Source: Euphorbia lathyris
Taxonomy: Eukaryota; Streptophyta; Magnoliopsida; Malpighiales; Euphorbiaceae
Direction of reading: 5' to 3'
Assembly: GCF_963576675.1 (NCBI RefSeq)
Contig: NC_088916.1
Coordinates: 80,989,501 to 81,053,500 of the forward strand
Length of the DNA stretch: 64,000 nt
Shown piece by piece: positions 28,566 to 38,245 of this stretch. Below the pieces are notes generated by a model. That model did no database searches. It was not told the origin of the DNA and saw only the letters and a list, made by a program, of their open reading frames with translations. The translations under genes and the position numbers were made by a program. The stretch's first letter is position 1. Each line of letters begins with the position of its first letter.

Positions 28566-30257
28566 TGACGCGGCCTCGTGCGGTTGTGGAGCGAGGCCGA
28601 TCTCAGGGATAAGTGTACCTCGTCGTTATCAAGTAATAAATTTCTGGTTAAGTCCAGGTTATCATCCACAGGATTTATTTCTGCAAGTATCGAGTTACTT
28701 GGTTTCAGGTGTTATCTAGGCTTAGGGGGTTTTGAGTTGGTTTTTCTAAGTTAATCTACTCCTAGGTTGAATTATACTATTCCTAGCTAAGTTATCTGAT
28801 TCTAACTAAGTTATTCTACGCCTAATTAAGTTACTCTACCCCTAATTAAGTTAAACTACTCCTAAGTGATCTTTTACCAATGCAATTATCCGAAGGAACA
28901 TGAAGGGATACGATGATAATGAAAATAGATTGTTTAAGCAATTGAATTAAAACCTAAGTCACTTGTGTCCGAGGCGATTAACCCGACCTATCCTCCTAAA
29001 GTCCCTAGTTCGTGATTCCCTTGTAAGGCCGAAACTAGCTCTAAGGCTCAGCAATTTGGGCTTAATCTTTTATAGGGTCGTCAATCCTATAGGCACTGAC
29101 TAGGTCAGATTCAGCTCGCAATATGTGCCAACTTGATTTTGGGATTATCGAATGAGTTAAACCAATCAGACAAAGCGTAAGACAAAGATTAAAGCATTAA
29201 AACAATTGAATGAACAAGAATTATAATATATATCAAAGATGAAAGTATTGTCACGAAGTTACAATGAGCCTAGGATTCATAACATGTATCAGAGGCTAGA
29301 CAGAATATAAAAGAAGAAAAATCCCTTTCAGGGAACCTGTCTACCAATGCAGGCGTCTTCCTAGGACTTAAGGATGGAGCTTGAGCAATCCTCGGTGAAT
29401 GGAGCTTCGGAGGTGTCTTCAATGGAGGTTTGAAGGATATGGAGGAGGTGGAGAGGATTTCTCAAGATGAAAAGCTAAGAAAATTACAAAGATAAAAGAT
29501 ACTAATTTACATTGGAAAAACTCTATTTATAGGCGTGGCTCGGCCCTCTTTTTGACCTATTTTCGTGTCCTTATGCAGGTAGGAAGTCGTGGGGTCCGTC
29601 GTGGCATCGTGGGGGCGGAATTGGTCTTTTTTACCAATTCCCGCAGGTCTGCTCGCCGAGCAGGGCGAGCTGCTCGGCGAGCAGGCGCTGCTCGCGGCGA
29701 GCAGCGCCCTGCTCGGCGAGCAGGCCTCTGGCGGCCTGCTCGGCGAGCAGGCATCCTGCTCGCCCGAGCAGGCCTCTGGCGGCCTGCTCGGCGAGCAGGC
29801 CTCCAGGGGCCTGCTCGGCGAGCAGGCATGGCCTACGGAGGCCCGCTTGTCGAGCATTCTTGCCCGGTATGCCCCCGCGTGCTTGCCGACTGCCGTCGAT
29901 GCCTTTTTTGTCCGAACTTATACCTGCACATGTACAGAAACTCCAGATAACATTAGTCCAAAGGCTAAATTGACCCGCCAATCGCTTATTTTGAGCAAAC
30001 GCTTCGTTTGGTGCGACTTTTGACGGACCAATTAGCTTCAAAAGATAACAGAATTATACTATGCATGCTATTTTGGCCGTAATTGCCTAAATTGGTCATA
30101 AAACGAGCCTAAACAACGAAAAATAAATAAAACATTTCCAATTCCTAACTAACTCACACAAAAGCATTTAAATGCGAGAAATGCTCGATTATTAACTAAA
30201 TAATGCGAAAACCCGTCCTAAAATCGTCCCAAAGATAGGGGTTTTTGACCCCTATCA
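28566..30257 (-). repeat. 3' LTR of the nested element
   Basis: TG...CA ended, 1692 bp. A TATA box, CCTATAAATAGAG on the minus strand (about 29519-29531), sets the start of transcription. The GC-rich array 29640-29830 lies upstream of it, in U3. It is about 95 bp longer than its partner, almost all from this array. Confidence 0.9.
29640..29830. repeat. GC-rich palindromic array in U3 of the nested element
   Basis: About ten copies of GCTCGGCGAGCAGG-like units, each containing a GCTCGSCGAGC palindrome, in an otherwise AT-rich element. The partner LTR (34765-34850) has about half as many. Long open frames here on both strands are a by-product of the repeat and its high GC. Confidence 0.85.
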
Positions 30258-32234
30258 AACCTCCTCGCACTTAAAACTTTACTTGTCCCCAAGTAAACTA
30301 AAAAACTAAACCCGCAATCACAAGCAAGCCAGAAAACCTCCCGGTTTGACTAGGTGCTTGACACAATTTCGAGCATCTGTAATTACATGCATTCGGAAAT
30401 ACAAAGTAGAGACACGATATCCAAAAGCCGCATTTCAATTATCATAGGTCATATGTTTTAAGAAAAAGGACACATGTTCAATTAAACGAGCTTGAGGGGA
30501 TCGCTAAGTAAAACACCTCACTATAGGTAGTTCACTCATTTCACACAATTTTCGGTGGCTAAAGTGTTTACTCTCGGCTTATGTTCTTGCTTAGGATTAC
30601 GTTGCTTTTGCACGTTCATCCGAGTTCCTCTACTATGCTATATGACTCCGATGATATCAAAAACAACCTCGAATTGGGGTTGTAATGTGGTTAGAGGGTT
30701 AAAGGTACAACAGGGGTTAATAGTTCTAGCGCTAGAAAAACAAAGTTCAAATGGCTTTAGCAAATATGAAGTGACTGAGCTTTTTATTCATTCATTATTC
30801 TCTTTTTAGGACGTTTCCTTGAGACGTTTTGATTTTAAGAACTGGGGAATGAAGTTCTCCCCTTTTTGTTCGTCTCTTTTCTTTTCTTTTTCTGTTTTTT
30901 CTCTTTTTTTTTTCTTTTTCCCTTTTTTTTCTTTTTGGGATAGTGATGATCATTCACTTCTTAGCCTTTTGGCTTGCTACTATAATGCCATAAACAAAGA
31001 AAAAGCGCTAGAAGAAAACAAAGGCTCAATTTGAGCTTTGCAAAAACTTTGGGTTAGGTAGCAAACCAAGTGGTGGTTTGCAAAAAAATAGGTTAGAACG
31101 AAAGAAAAATCTATAAACTACAAAAATATAGGCTCAAATGGGCTTCCTAGAGTGGATGAAAAAGAGAAATAAGGTAAAGAAAAGGGTTAATTCTAATGAG
31201 GCTGATTTCATCGTTTATCATCTCAAATCATTGCGTGTAGGTTCAACACAGTATTAGGTGCAAAATCTGTAATCTTCCACAAGTCAAAGCATTCACACAA
31301 AAATGTCAAGAAAAAGAGCTTTTTGATGTTCGCTCTTAGGCTCAAATTCAACTCACAATTCTTTGGGTTTCAATTTTGTGTTTACTAGTTCTCCCCAAAC
31401 TCAAGTTTAACATCACATGCCTTCAATTCTTAAGTTATCTACCTAAGTAATGATTTTGACATTTCTTCAAAAGTAGGGTCTAAATGCAAACTTTAGCTCA
31501 TGCTTTTACAGATACAAGGATCGTGTCCTACACCTAAACTAGTTGTCATGCAATCTTGGATTCGGTTCTCAGCCATCAAAGACAAATAACGAAGTTTAGA
31601 TTCGAAGGAGGTTCACGGTTTTAGGTCCTAAACATGCAAAACATAAATAAAACCCGAACACGCTAAACTAAACTAGACACGACGCAACAAAAATTTAAAA
31701 ATTATACAATTTTTGTAAGTTTGTCTACCCCTCCTCCTCACACTAAAAATATGCAATAAGTTCCAACATTGCATCACAAACCATAAAGTACAAGTGCAAA
31801 AAGTTAGGGTGGAGAAGACAACTTACTGATTTTATCGCAATCGCCAAAAAATTGATGATTTGCGGTGCCAAAATTATTTATTTATTTTATTTATTTATTT
31901 ATTTATTTCAGCTCCGTTCGGGATTTAAAAATCCCGAACAGTTTGCTTATCGCGGCCGAGCAGCGGGCTGGGCGGCAGTGCCCAACGGCGGGCTGGGCGG
32001 CAGTGCCCAGCTCGCGGCGAGCAGTGCCCTGCTCGTCGAGCTGGGTGGCAGTGGGGCCAAATTTTTTTTTTTTTTTTTTAAAAAATAAAAATAAAATAAA
32101 ATAAATGAAAACTAAACCACTAACTAAAATATCAATTATAATCTAAAAATAAACCTGAAAAGTTTTATTAAAACTTGGGTTGCCTCCCAAAAAGTGCTAC
32201 GTTATAGTCGGTGAGCTCGACATAGAATTCCCGC

Positions 32235-33191
32235 CTAGGTGTATGCTGACATTCGCGTTAGGAATTCAAATTCCTGAATAAATAATCCGTACCTATAAAA
32301 CGGATTAAGAGCCTCTAATAAGTTTAATGAAAGCAGGAGGCCGAATTTAAACATATTATGAAAAAGTTTGGTTTGCTCCCTTTTGGATTCTCTTGGTAGG
32401 TCGAAGAGAATGAAAACTTCTGAGCATGACCTAAACTTTTCTAATTTTTGAGGAAAAGGTAATTGAGATACACAAGTTTTGATTTGATCTTTTATCTCTA
32501 CCACATGATTTAGAATTTCAGATTTTGAACCGGGGTTGCTTACCGCTTCCGGTTCTTCACTTACCTCGAGTGATGCATGTGATAGTGGACTTGGTTCTAC
32601 CTTTTTGTCATTCCTCAAGGAGATGGCTTGAGCTGATTCCCTTTGTGGGATTTCTATGTTTTCCTTTATGCCTGGGAGAGCATCTCGGGATTGCTCATGC
32701 ATCTCATGGTTTATTTGAGCCAATTGGTTGCTCAAGTCCGTGCAAACCTCCTCGTTGATTGTAAGTCGGGTTGATATTCCTTTCAAAAGGGATAGCACCT
32801 CATCTCGTGAGCTAGAGGGTTGTGGAGGAACTTGGCTTGCTTGTTCGTAAGGGAACATTCCCAATTCGTTTTCCCTGTGCTCATCAACAAACCTATTTGG
32901 AGGCCTCAACATGTTAGGGTTCCCGTAGGACAGATTTGAGTGTTGAGGTCTCCTCCAATCACTACCATAAAAGCTGTAAGAATTGGGGTTAGAATTATAC
33001 CTTTGGTGATTACCCACAAAACTTACACTTTCATTGGTGTTGAGGCTCAGTTTCGCCATCAAGATATCCATTTTCTCATTTAAGTCGGCCATGGAGGGAT
33101 TGGGAGCCTCATTCTCCAGGGCATGAATGTATTGTCTTGATGGGATAGTAAACTTTTGAGCTTGCCACTCGACTTTTTCTTGCCAATTCAT
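32235..33191 (-). CDS. gag-like protein of the nested element, C-terminal part
   Basis: 318 codons from the ATG at 33189-33191. MADLNEKMDILMAKLS is followed by a Tyr/Asn/Pro-rich stretch (HQRYNSNPNSYSFYGSDWRR, LSYGNPN) of the kind found in the C-terminal gag region of plant Tat/Athila-type Ty3/gypsy elements. A charged region follows. The N-terminal capsid fold and any zinc knuckle are missing, so it is probably a truncated gag kept in a non-autonomous element. Whether it is translated is unknown. Confidence 0.55.
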   Translation of the reverse strand: MNWQEKVEWQAQKFTIPSRQYIHALENEAPNPSMADLNEKMDILMAKLSLNTNESVSFVGNHQRYNSNPNSYSFYGSDWRRPQHSNLSYGNPNMLRPPNRFVDEHRENELGMFPYEQASQVPPQPSSSRDEVLSLLKGISTRLTINEEVCTDLSNQLAQINHEMHEQSRDALPGIKENIEIPQRESAQAISLRNDKKVEPSPLSHASLEVSEEPEAVSNPGSKSEILNHVVEIKDQIKTCVSQLPFPQKLEKFRSCSEVFILFDLPRESKREQTKLFHNMFKFGLLLSLNLLEALNPFYRYGLFIQEFEFLTRMSAYT

Positions 33192-33254
33192 TGATCAGAG
33201 AATGCTGAGAAAAAGTGAAGTTCTAGCACAAAAGTTGATAAGTAACAGTATACA

Positions 33255-33575
33255 GATATGAACAAGTATAGAAAAGTATAAAGAAATTATATATCAACAA
33301 GTATAGAGAATAAGTATAAAGAATTATGTATAAACAAGTATAAACGATATAAACAAGGATATTCACAAAAAGAATCGTATATAAACAAGTGTATGTATAA
33401 ACAGGTATATGTATAAACAAGTATAAACGATATAAACAAGGATATTTACAAAAAGAATCGTATATAAACAAGTGTATGTATAAGCAAGTATATGTATAAA
33501 CAGGTATAAATATGAACAAGTATAAATATAAACAAGTATTAACGGTTATAAACAAGTATAGATAAACAAGTATAG
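33255..33575. repeat. GTATAAACAAG tandem repeat
   Basis: More than a dozen variants of GTATAAACAAG/GTATATGTATAAACAGG, including a roughly 85-bp higher-order unit (ATATAAACAAGGATATTCACA type) seen twice. The frame across it encodes only Tyr/Leu/Ile-rich repeats and is not taken as a gene. Confidence 0.75.
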
Positions 33576-33655
33576 ATGATATTCACAGAGATATTCACAA
33601 AGGAATGCCTAAACTAACAAATCGACCTTTGGTTCGATATTGCAGAAGAAATAAA

Positions 33656-33673
33656 TTCCCAGCAACGGCGCCA
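33656..33673 (-). promoter_or_regulatory. Primer binding site of the nested element
   Basis: Minus strand TGGCGCCGTTGCTGGG, 6 bp inside the 5' LTR end. It is complementary to the 3' end of plant tRNA-Asp apart from one base. Confidence 0.75.
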
Positions 33674-33679
33674 AAAACT

Positions 33680-35276
33680 TGACGCGGCCTCGCGCGGTTG
33701 TGGAGCGAGGCCGATCTCAGGGATAAGTGTACCCCGTCGTTATCAAGTAATAAATTTCTGGTTAAGTCCAGGTTATCGTCCACAGGATTTATTTCTGCAA
33801 GTATCGAGTTACTTGGATTCAGGTGTTATCTAGGCTTAGGGGGTTTTGAGTTGGTTTTTCTAAGTTAATCTACTCCTAGGTTGAATTATAATATTCCTAG
33901 ATAAGTTATCTAATTCTAACTAAGTTATTCTACGCCTAATTAAGTTACTCTACCCCTAATTAAGTTAAACTACTCCTAAGTGATCTTTTACCAATGCAAT
34001 TATCCGAAGGAACATGAAGGGATACGATGATAATGAAAATAGATTGTTTAAGCAATTGAATTAAAACCTAAGTCACTTGTGTCCGAGGCGATTAACCCGA
34101 CCTATCCTCCTAAAATCCCTAGTTCATGATTCCCTTGTAAAGCCGAAACTAGCTCTAAGGCTCAGCAATTTGGACTTAATCTTTTATAGGGTCGTCAATC
34201 CTATAGGCACTGACTAGGTCAGATTCAGCTCGCAATATGTGCCAACTTGATTTTGGGATTATCGAATGAGTTAAACCAATCAGACAAAGCGTAAGACAAA
34301 GATTAAAGCATTAAAACAATTGAATGAACAAGAACTATAATATATATCAAAGATGAAAGTATTGTCACGAAGTTACAATGAGCCTAGGATTCATAACATG
34401 TATCAATGGCTAGACAGAATATAAAAGAAGAAAAATCCCTTTCAGGGAACCTGTCTACCAATGCAGGCATCTTCCTAGGACTTAAGGATGGAGCTTGAGC
34501 AATCCTCGGTGAACGGAGCTTCGGAGGTGTCTTCAATGGAGGTTTGAAGGATATGGAGGAGGTGGAGAGGATTTCTCAAGATGAAAAGCTAAGAAAATTA
34601 CAAAGATAAAAGATACTAATTTACATTGGAAAAACTCTATTTATAGGCGTGGCTCGGCCCTCTTTTTGACCTATTTTCGTGTCCTTATGCAGGTAGGAAG
34701 TCGTGGGGTCCGTCGTGGCATCGTGTGGGAGGAATTGGTCTTTTTGACCAATTCCCGCAGGTCTGCTCGCCGAGCAGGGCGAGCTGCTCAGCGAGCAGGC
34801 GCTGCTCGGCGAGTAGGCCTCTAGGGGCCTGCTCGGCGAGCAGGCATGGCCTACGGAGGCCCGCTCGTCGAGCATTCTTGCCCGGTATGCCCCCGCGTGC
34901 TTGCCGACTGTCGTCGATACCTTTTTCGTCCGAACTTATACATGCGCATGTACAGAAACTCCAGATAACATTAGTCCAAAGGCTAAATTGACCCGCCAAT
35001 CGCTTATTTTGAGCAAACGCTTCGTTTGGTGCGACTTTTGACGGACCAATTAGCTTCAAAAGATAACGGAATTATACTATGCATGCTATTTTGGCCGTAA
35101 TTGCCTAAATTGGTCATAAAACGAGCCTAAACAACGAAAAATAAATAAAACGTTTCCAATTCCTAACTAACTCACACAAAAGCATTTAAATGCGAGAAAT
35201 GCTCGATTATTAACTAAATAATGCTAAAACCTGTCCTAAAACCGTACCCAAAGATAGGGGTTTTTGACCCCTATCA
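33680..35276 (-). repeat. 5' LTR of the nested element
   Basis: 1597 bp. Collinear with 28566-30257, with about 30 substitutions and a shorter GC-rich array. Confidence 0.9.
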
Positions 35277-35405
35277 ACACCCAAAGGCACGAAAGTAGCC
35301 AATGTTGGGCTTTCGTCCTTTCCAAAGTTCATATGGGGTTTTCTTAAGAATAGGTCTAACTAAAGCCCTATTGAGAATATAGCATGCTGTGTGGACAGCT
35401 TCACC

Positions 35406-36878
35406 CTAGAAATACTTTGGAAGCATATTTTCACTCAGCATGGTTCTAGCAATTTCGACAATTGTTCTGTTCTTTCTTTCAACAACCCCATTCTGTTGAG
35501 GAGTTCTAGGAGCAGAGAAATTGTGGCCAATACCACTGGTTTCACAGAATTCATCAAACTGTTGGTTTTTGAATTCTCCACCATTGTCGCTTCTAATATG
35601 AGCTACTCTTAGGTCTTTGTCAATTTCAAGCTTTTTAATCAATGTGGTAAACATCTCAAATGTTTCATCCTTGCTACTCAGCAAGATGATCCAAGTGTAC
35701 CGAGAGAAATCGTCTACAATGACCAAGGAAAATTTCTTACCTCCCAAGCTGAGTGGCTGGATAGGTCCGAAAAGATCCAAGTGTAGTAATTCCAATGGTC
35801 TCTTGGTTGAGACAATATTTTTACTTTGAAATGACTTTTTAGTTTGTTTACCTTGCTGACAAGCTTTACACAATTGATCTTTTTCAAATTTAAGTTTGGG
35901 CAATCCCTCAACTAGTTGCTTTCTAGCTAATTTGGCAAGAAGGTCCATGCTTATATGACCAAGTCTTCTATGCCATAGCCAGGAGTTATCCTCTTTAGAC
36001 ACTAAGCATATGTTTTTAGAAAACTGTTTCTCTAAACTCAGCATGTATACATTGTCCACACGAGGGGCAGTTAAAATCAATTCGTTTGTTTTTCCCTCGA
36101 GTATTTGACACTTAGCATCAGCAAATACAACCTTTCTGCCGCTCTTGCAAAGCCGAGCTACACTCAGCAGATTGTATTTGAGACCTTTAACTAAGGAGAC
36201 TGACTCAATAGTAGGGTTACCTCCGATAGTACCTGAGCCGACTATCTTACCCTTCTTATTGTCTCCAAAGCTTACACTTCCACCTCGTTTAAGCTCTAGT
36301 GTGATGAAGTGAGTTTCATCACCAGTCATGTGCCTCGAGCATGCGCTGTCTATATACCACAGTTTTGATTTCTCCACGCATCTCAGGCTCACCTGCATTT
36401 TAGACTATTCATTTTTAGGTACCCAATTCCTTTTGGGTCCTCGTTTGTTAGCATAAACAGGTGCAAAGTCATATTTTAATTTGTGACGGCATACTTTGAT
36501 AGTGTGGCCACTTTTTCCACAAAAGTCACAATGAATTACCCTTTGGGGGTGGTCAGCATTGTTGTGATGAGCATGCCAACATACCTTTATGGTATGTCCT
36601 CTCTTTCCGCAGAAGTCACATTGGACAGTCCGCTTATTGTACCAGCACACTTCTCTTGTGTGACCCTTTTTCCCGCAACAGTCACACTGAGTGAACTGTT
36701 TATGCTGACTAGTACTTGGGTACTCATCATGGGTTTTATTTTTATTTGAGCCTTTTATTTGACTCTATAAGGTTGTAACATCCTTTCTTAGTTTCTTTGA
36801 CTCAGATTGGACCTCCGTGACAAACTTATGCATTATTTCCATATTAACATGTAAATCTGAGTTGTCTTGGAGGAGATA
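35406..36878 (-). pseudogene. Copia CCHC tract, protease and integrase N-terminal part
   Basis: In frame with gag. After the gag stop (TGA 36879-36881) come TAG at 36765-36767, three CCHC knuckles (CDCCGKKGHTREVC, CDFCGKRGHTIKVC, CDFCGKSGHTIKVC; about 36690-36490), and TAG at 36405-36407. Then follow the aspartic protease motif WYIDSACSRHMTG and the GAG-pre-integrase motif LWHRRLGHIS. The integrase core follows (HLDLFGPI, IRSDNGGEF, PQQNGVVERKNR with the D-D-E residues), ending at a TAG at 35406-35408. Beyond that stop the frame continues for about 40 codons to the nested insertion. The protease has DSA where DSG is more usual. Confidence 0.88.
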
Positions 36879-38183
36879 TCAGAGGTCACTCAGCTTGACC
36901 TCTTCAATCTCGTCACACCGCCTGTTGAGTGATTTTATTTTCTTGTTACATTTCTTAGTTAGTTTATATAAATCACTCAGGGCATTGACCATCTCATTTC
37001 TAAACAAGAGTAAGGGTGTTACCTCATTGTTGTGTACCTCCTGGTCAGTTTCATCAGAGAGGTCAGCTTGCTTAGATTGAGAGTGATCAGCATCATCGGC
37101 CATGAAGCATATGTTTGCCGTTTCATTTGCATCAGCTTCGGATGATGTTGACTCATCAATGTCACTCCATGTTGCTACCATTGCTTTCTTGTTTCCCTTC
37201 TTATCTCTTTTGAGGTTTGGGCAGCTTGAATTGATGTGCCTAGTTTGGTGGCACTCAAAACATGTGACAGACTTGGAGCTGTCCTTCTTGTATTTGTCAC
37301 TGGACTCAACTTTGTATCTGTCATTTTTTCTGAATGGCCTTCTGCTGTTCTTTTCATTCTTCCTAAACAGCTTCTTCATTTTTCGTGTAAACATGGCCAT
37401 CTCCTCATCGTCTGATGAGTCAGCTTCAGTCGAGTCAGCTTTCATGACAAGTGATTTTTGTTTCTTGTCTTCTGACTTTTCTTTCTTTTTAGCTTCAAAG
37501 TTTTGCATGGAGATCTCATGAGTCAGCAGAGATCTGATTAGCTCGTCATACTTGTATGTAGTCAGGTCCTGAGCTTCTTCTACTGCAGTTTTCTTAGCTT
37601 GCCAGCTCTTAGGTAAGCTTCTCAAGATTTTCTTCACTTGTTCTTCTTCGGTGAAGTTCTTGCCGAGCCTTTTTAGCTCATTTATGATATTAGTGAATCT
37701 AGCATTCATGCTGGAGATATCCTCGTTGTCGTTCATCTCGAACAGCTCATACAATCTCATGTGTTGATTCACCTTTGACTCTTTGACCTTGCTTGTACCT
37801 TCGTAGGTCACCTCGAGCTTTTTCCATATCTCCTGTGCTGACTCACAACCTGATATTTTATTGTATTCTGCAGCATCTAAAGCACAGTGAAGCATATTTA
37901 TAGCCGAAGCATTATTTTGAAGTTTTCTAAGGTCATCTTCTGACCACTCAGTTTCACTCTTAACAACTTTCTCATTGTCAACAGTTTTATATGGCACGTA
38001 TGGGCCTTGAACAATTGCAAGCCATGCACTCATGTTTGTGGCTTGGATAAAGTTCTTCATCCTATTCTTCCAGAATGTATAGTTGGATCCAAAGAATAGG
38101 GGAGGCCGACTAATAGATAATCCCTCAGGGAGTATCTGTGTTGTTTGGTTCCCTAGAAGGAAATGAGTGCTGTTCTCAGCCAT
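36879..38183 (-). CDS. Copia gag protein
   Basis: 434 codons from the ATG at 38181-38183, which follows the primer site by about 50 bp. It has a UBN2-type gag core (FFGSNYTFWKNRMKNFI; IWKKLEVTYEGTSKVKESK; MNARFTNIINELKRLGK; KILRSLPKSWQAKKTAV), then a lysine-rich region and one CCHC knuckle, CFECHQTRHINSSC. It would package the element's RNA in virus-like particles. The TGA at its end is probably one of several nonsense changes, since the frame runs on into the knuckle and protease region. Confidence 0.9.
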   Translation of the reverse strand: MAENSTHFLLGNQTTQILPEGLSISRPPLFFGSNYTFWKNRMKNFIQATNMSAWLAIVQGPYVPYKTVDNEKVVKSETEWSEDDLRKLQNNASAINMLHCALDAAEYNKISGCESAQEIWKKLEVTYEGTSKVKESKVNQHMRLYELFEMNDNEDISSMNARFTNIINELKRLGKNFTEEEQVKKILRSLPKSWQAKKTAVEEAQDLTTYKYDELIRSLLTHEISMQNFEAKKKEKSEDKKQKSLVMKADSTEADSSDDEEMAMFTRKMKKLFRKNEKNSRRPFRKNDRYKVESSDKYKKDSSKSVTCFECHQTRHINSSCPNLKRDKKGNKKAMVATWSDIDESTSSEADANETANICFMADDADHSQSKQADLSDETDQEVHNNEVTPLLLFRNEMVNALSDLYKLTKKCNKKIKSLNRRCDEIEEVKLSDL

Positions 38184-38231
38184 TTATGGGGATCCGCTCA
38201 AGATAGTTATATCTTTGAGTAGTGAGCTTAG

Positions 38232-38243
38232 GCTCTGATACCA
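38232..38243 (-). promoter_or_regulatory. Primer binding site of the Copia element
   Basis: Minus strand TGGTATCAGAGC, two bases inside the 5' LTR, complementary to initiator-Met tRNA as in most plant Copia elements. Confidence 0.92.
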
Positions 38244-38245
38244 CT

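Larger units (their letters stand above)
30258..33679 (-). other. Internal region of the nested element
   Basis: 3.4 kb. Apart from the gag-like frame at 32235-33191 it holds no long coding frame. It contains a pyrimidine run (30880-30945), a short GC-rich block related in text to the LTR array (31945-32055), and a roughly 90-bp repeat of GTATAAACAAG units (33255-33575). RT, integrase and protease are all absent. Confidence 0.7.
28566..35276 (-). mobile_element. Nested non-autonomous Ty3/gypsy-type element
   Basis: Inserted in the Copia integrase, with the perfect 5-bp duplication ACACC (28561-28565 and 35277-35281). LTRs are 28566-30257 (1692 bp) and 33680-35276 (1597 bp). Next to the right LTR the plus strand reads CCCAGCAACGGCGCCA (33658-33673). 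This is close to the 3' end of tRNA-Asp, so the primer site is on the minus strand and the element runs right to left. Internal text CTTGGGTTGCCTCCCAA (32175) and TTACTTGTCCCCAAG (30279) is familiar from plant Tat/Athila-type elements. Only a gag-like frame remains and no pol is present, so it is a TR-GAG or LARD-type passenger. Confidence 0.88.

Noticed and set aside
29552..30041. Overlapping open frames of 90-144 codons on both strands
   Set aside because: They arise from the GC-rich GCTCGGCGAGCAGG array of an LTR; the peptides are simple repeats and exist in all frames.
33223..33555. 110-codon Tyr/Leu-rich frame resembling membrane segments
   Set aside because: Made entirely of the GTATAAACAAG tandem repeat; hydrophobicity is a result of base composition.
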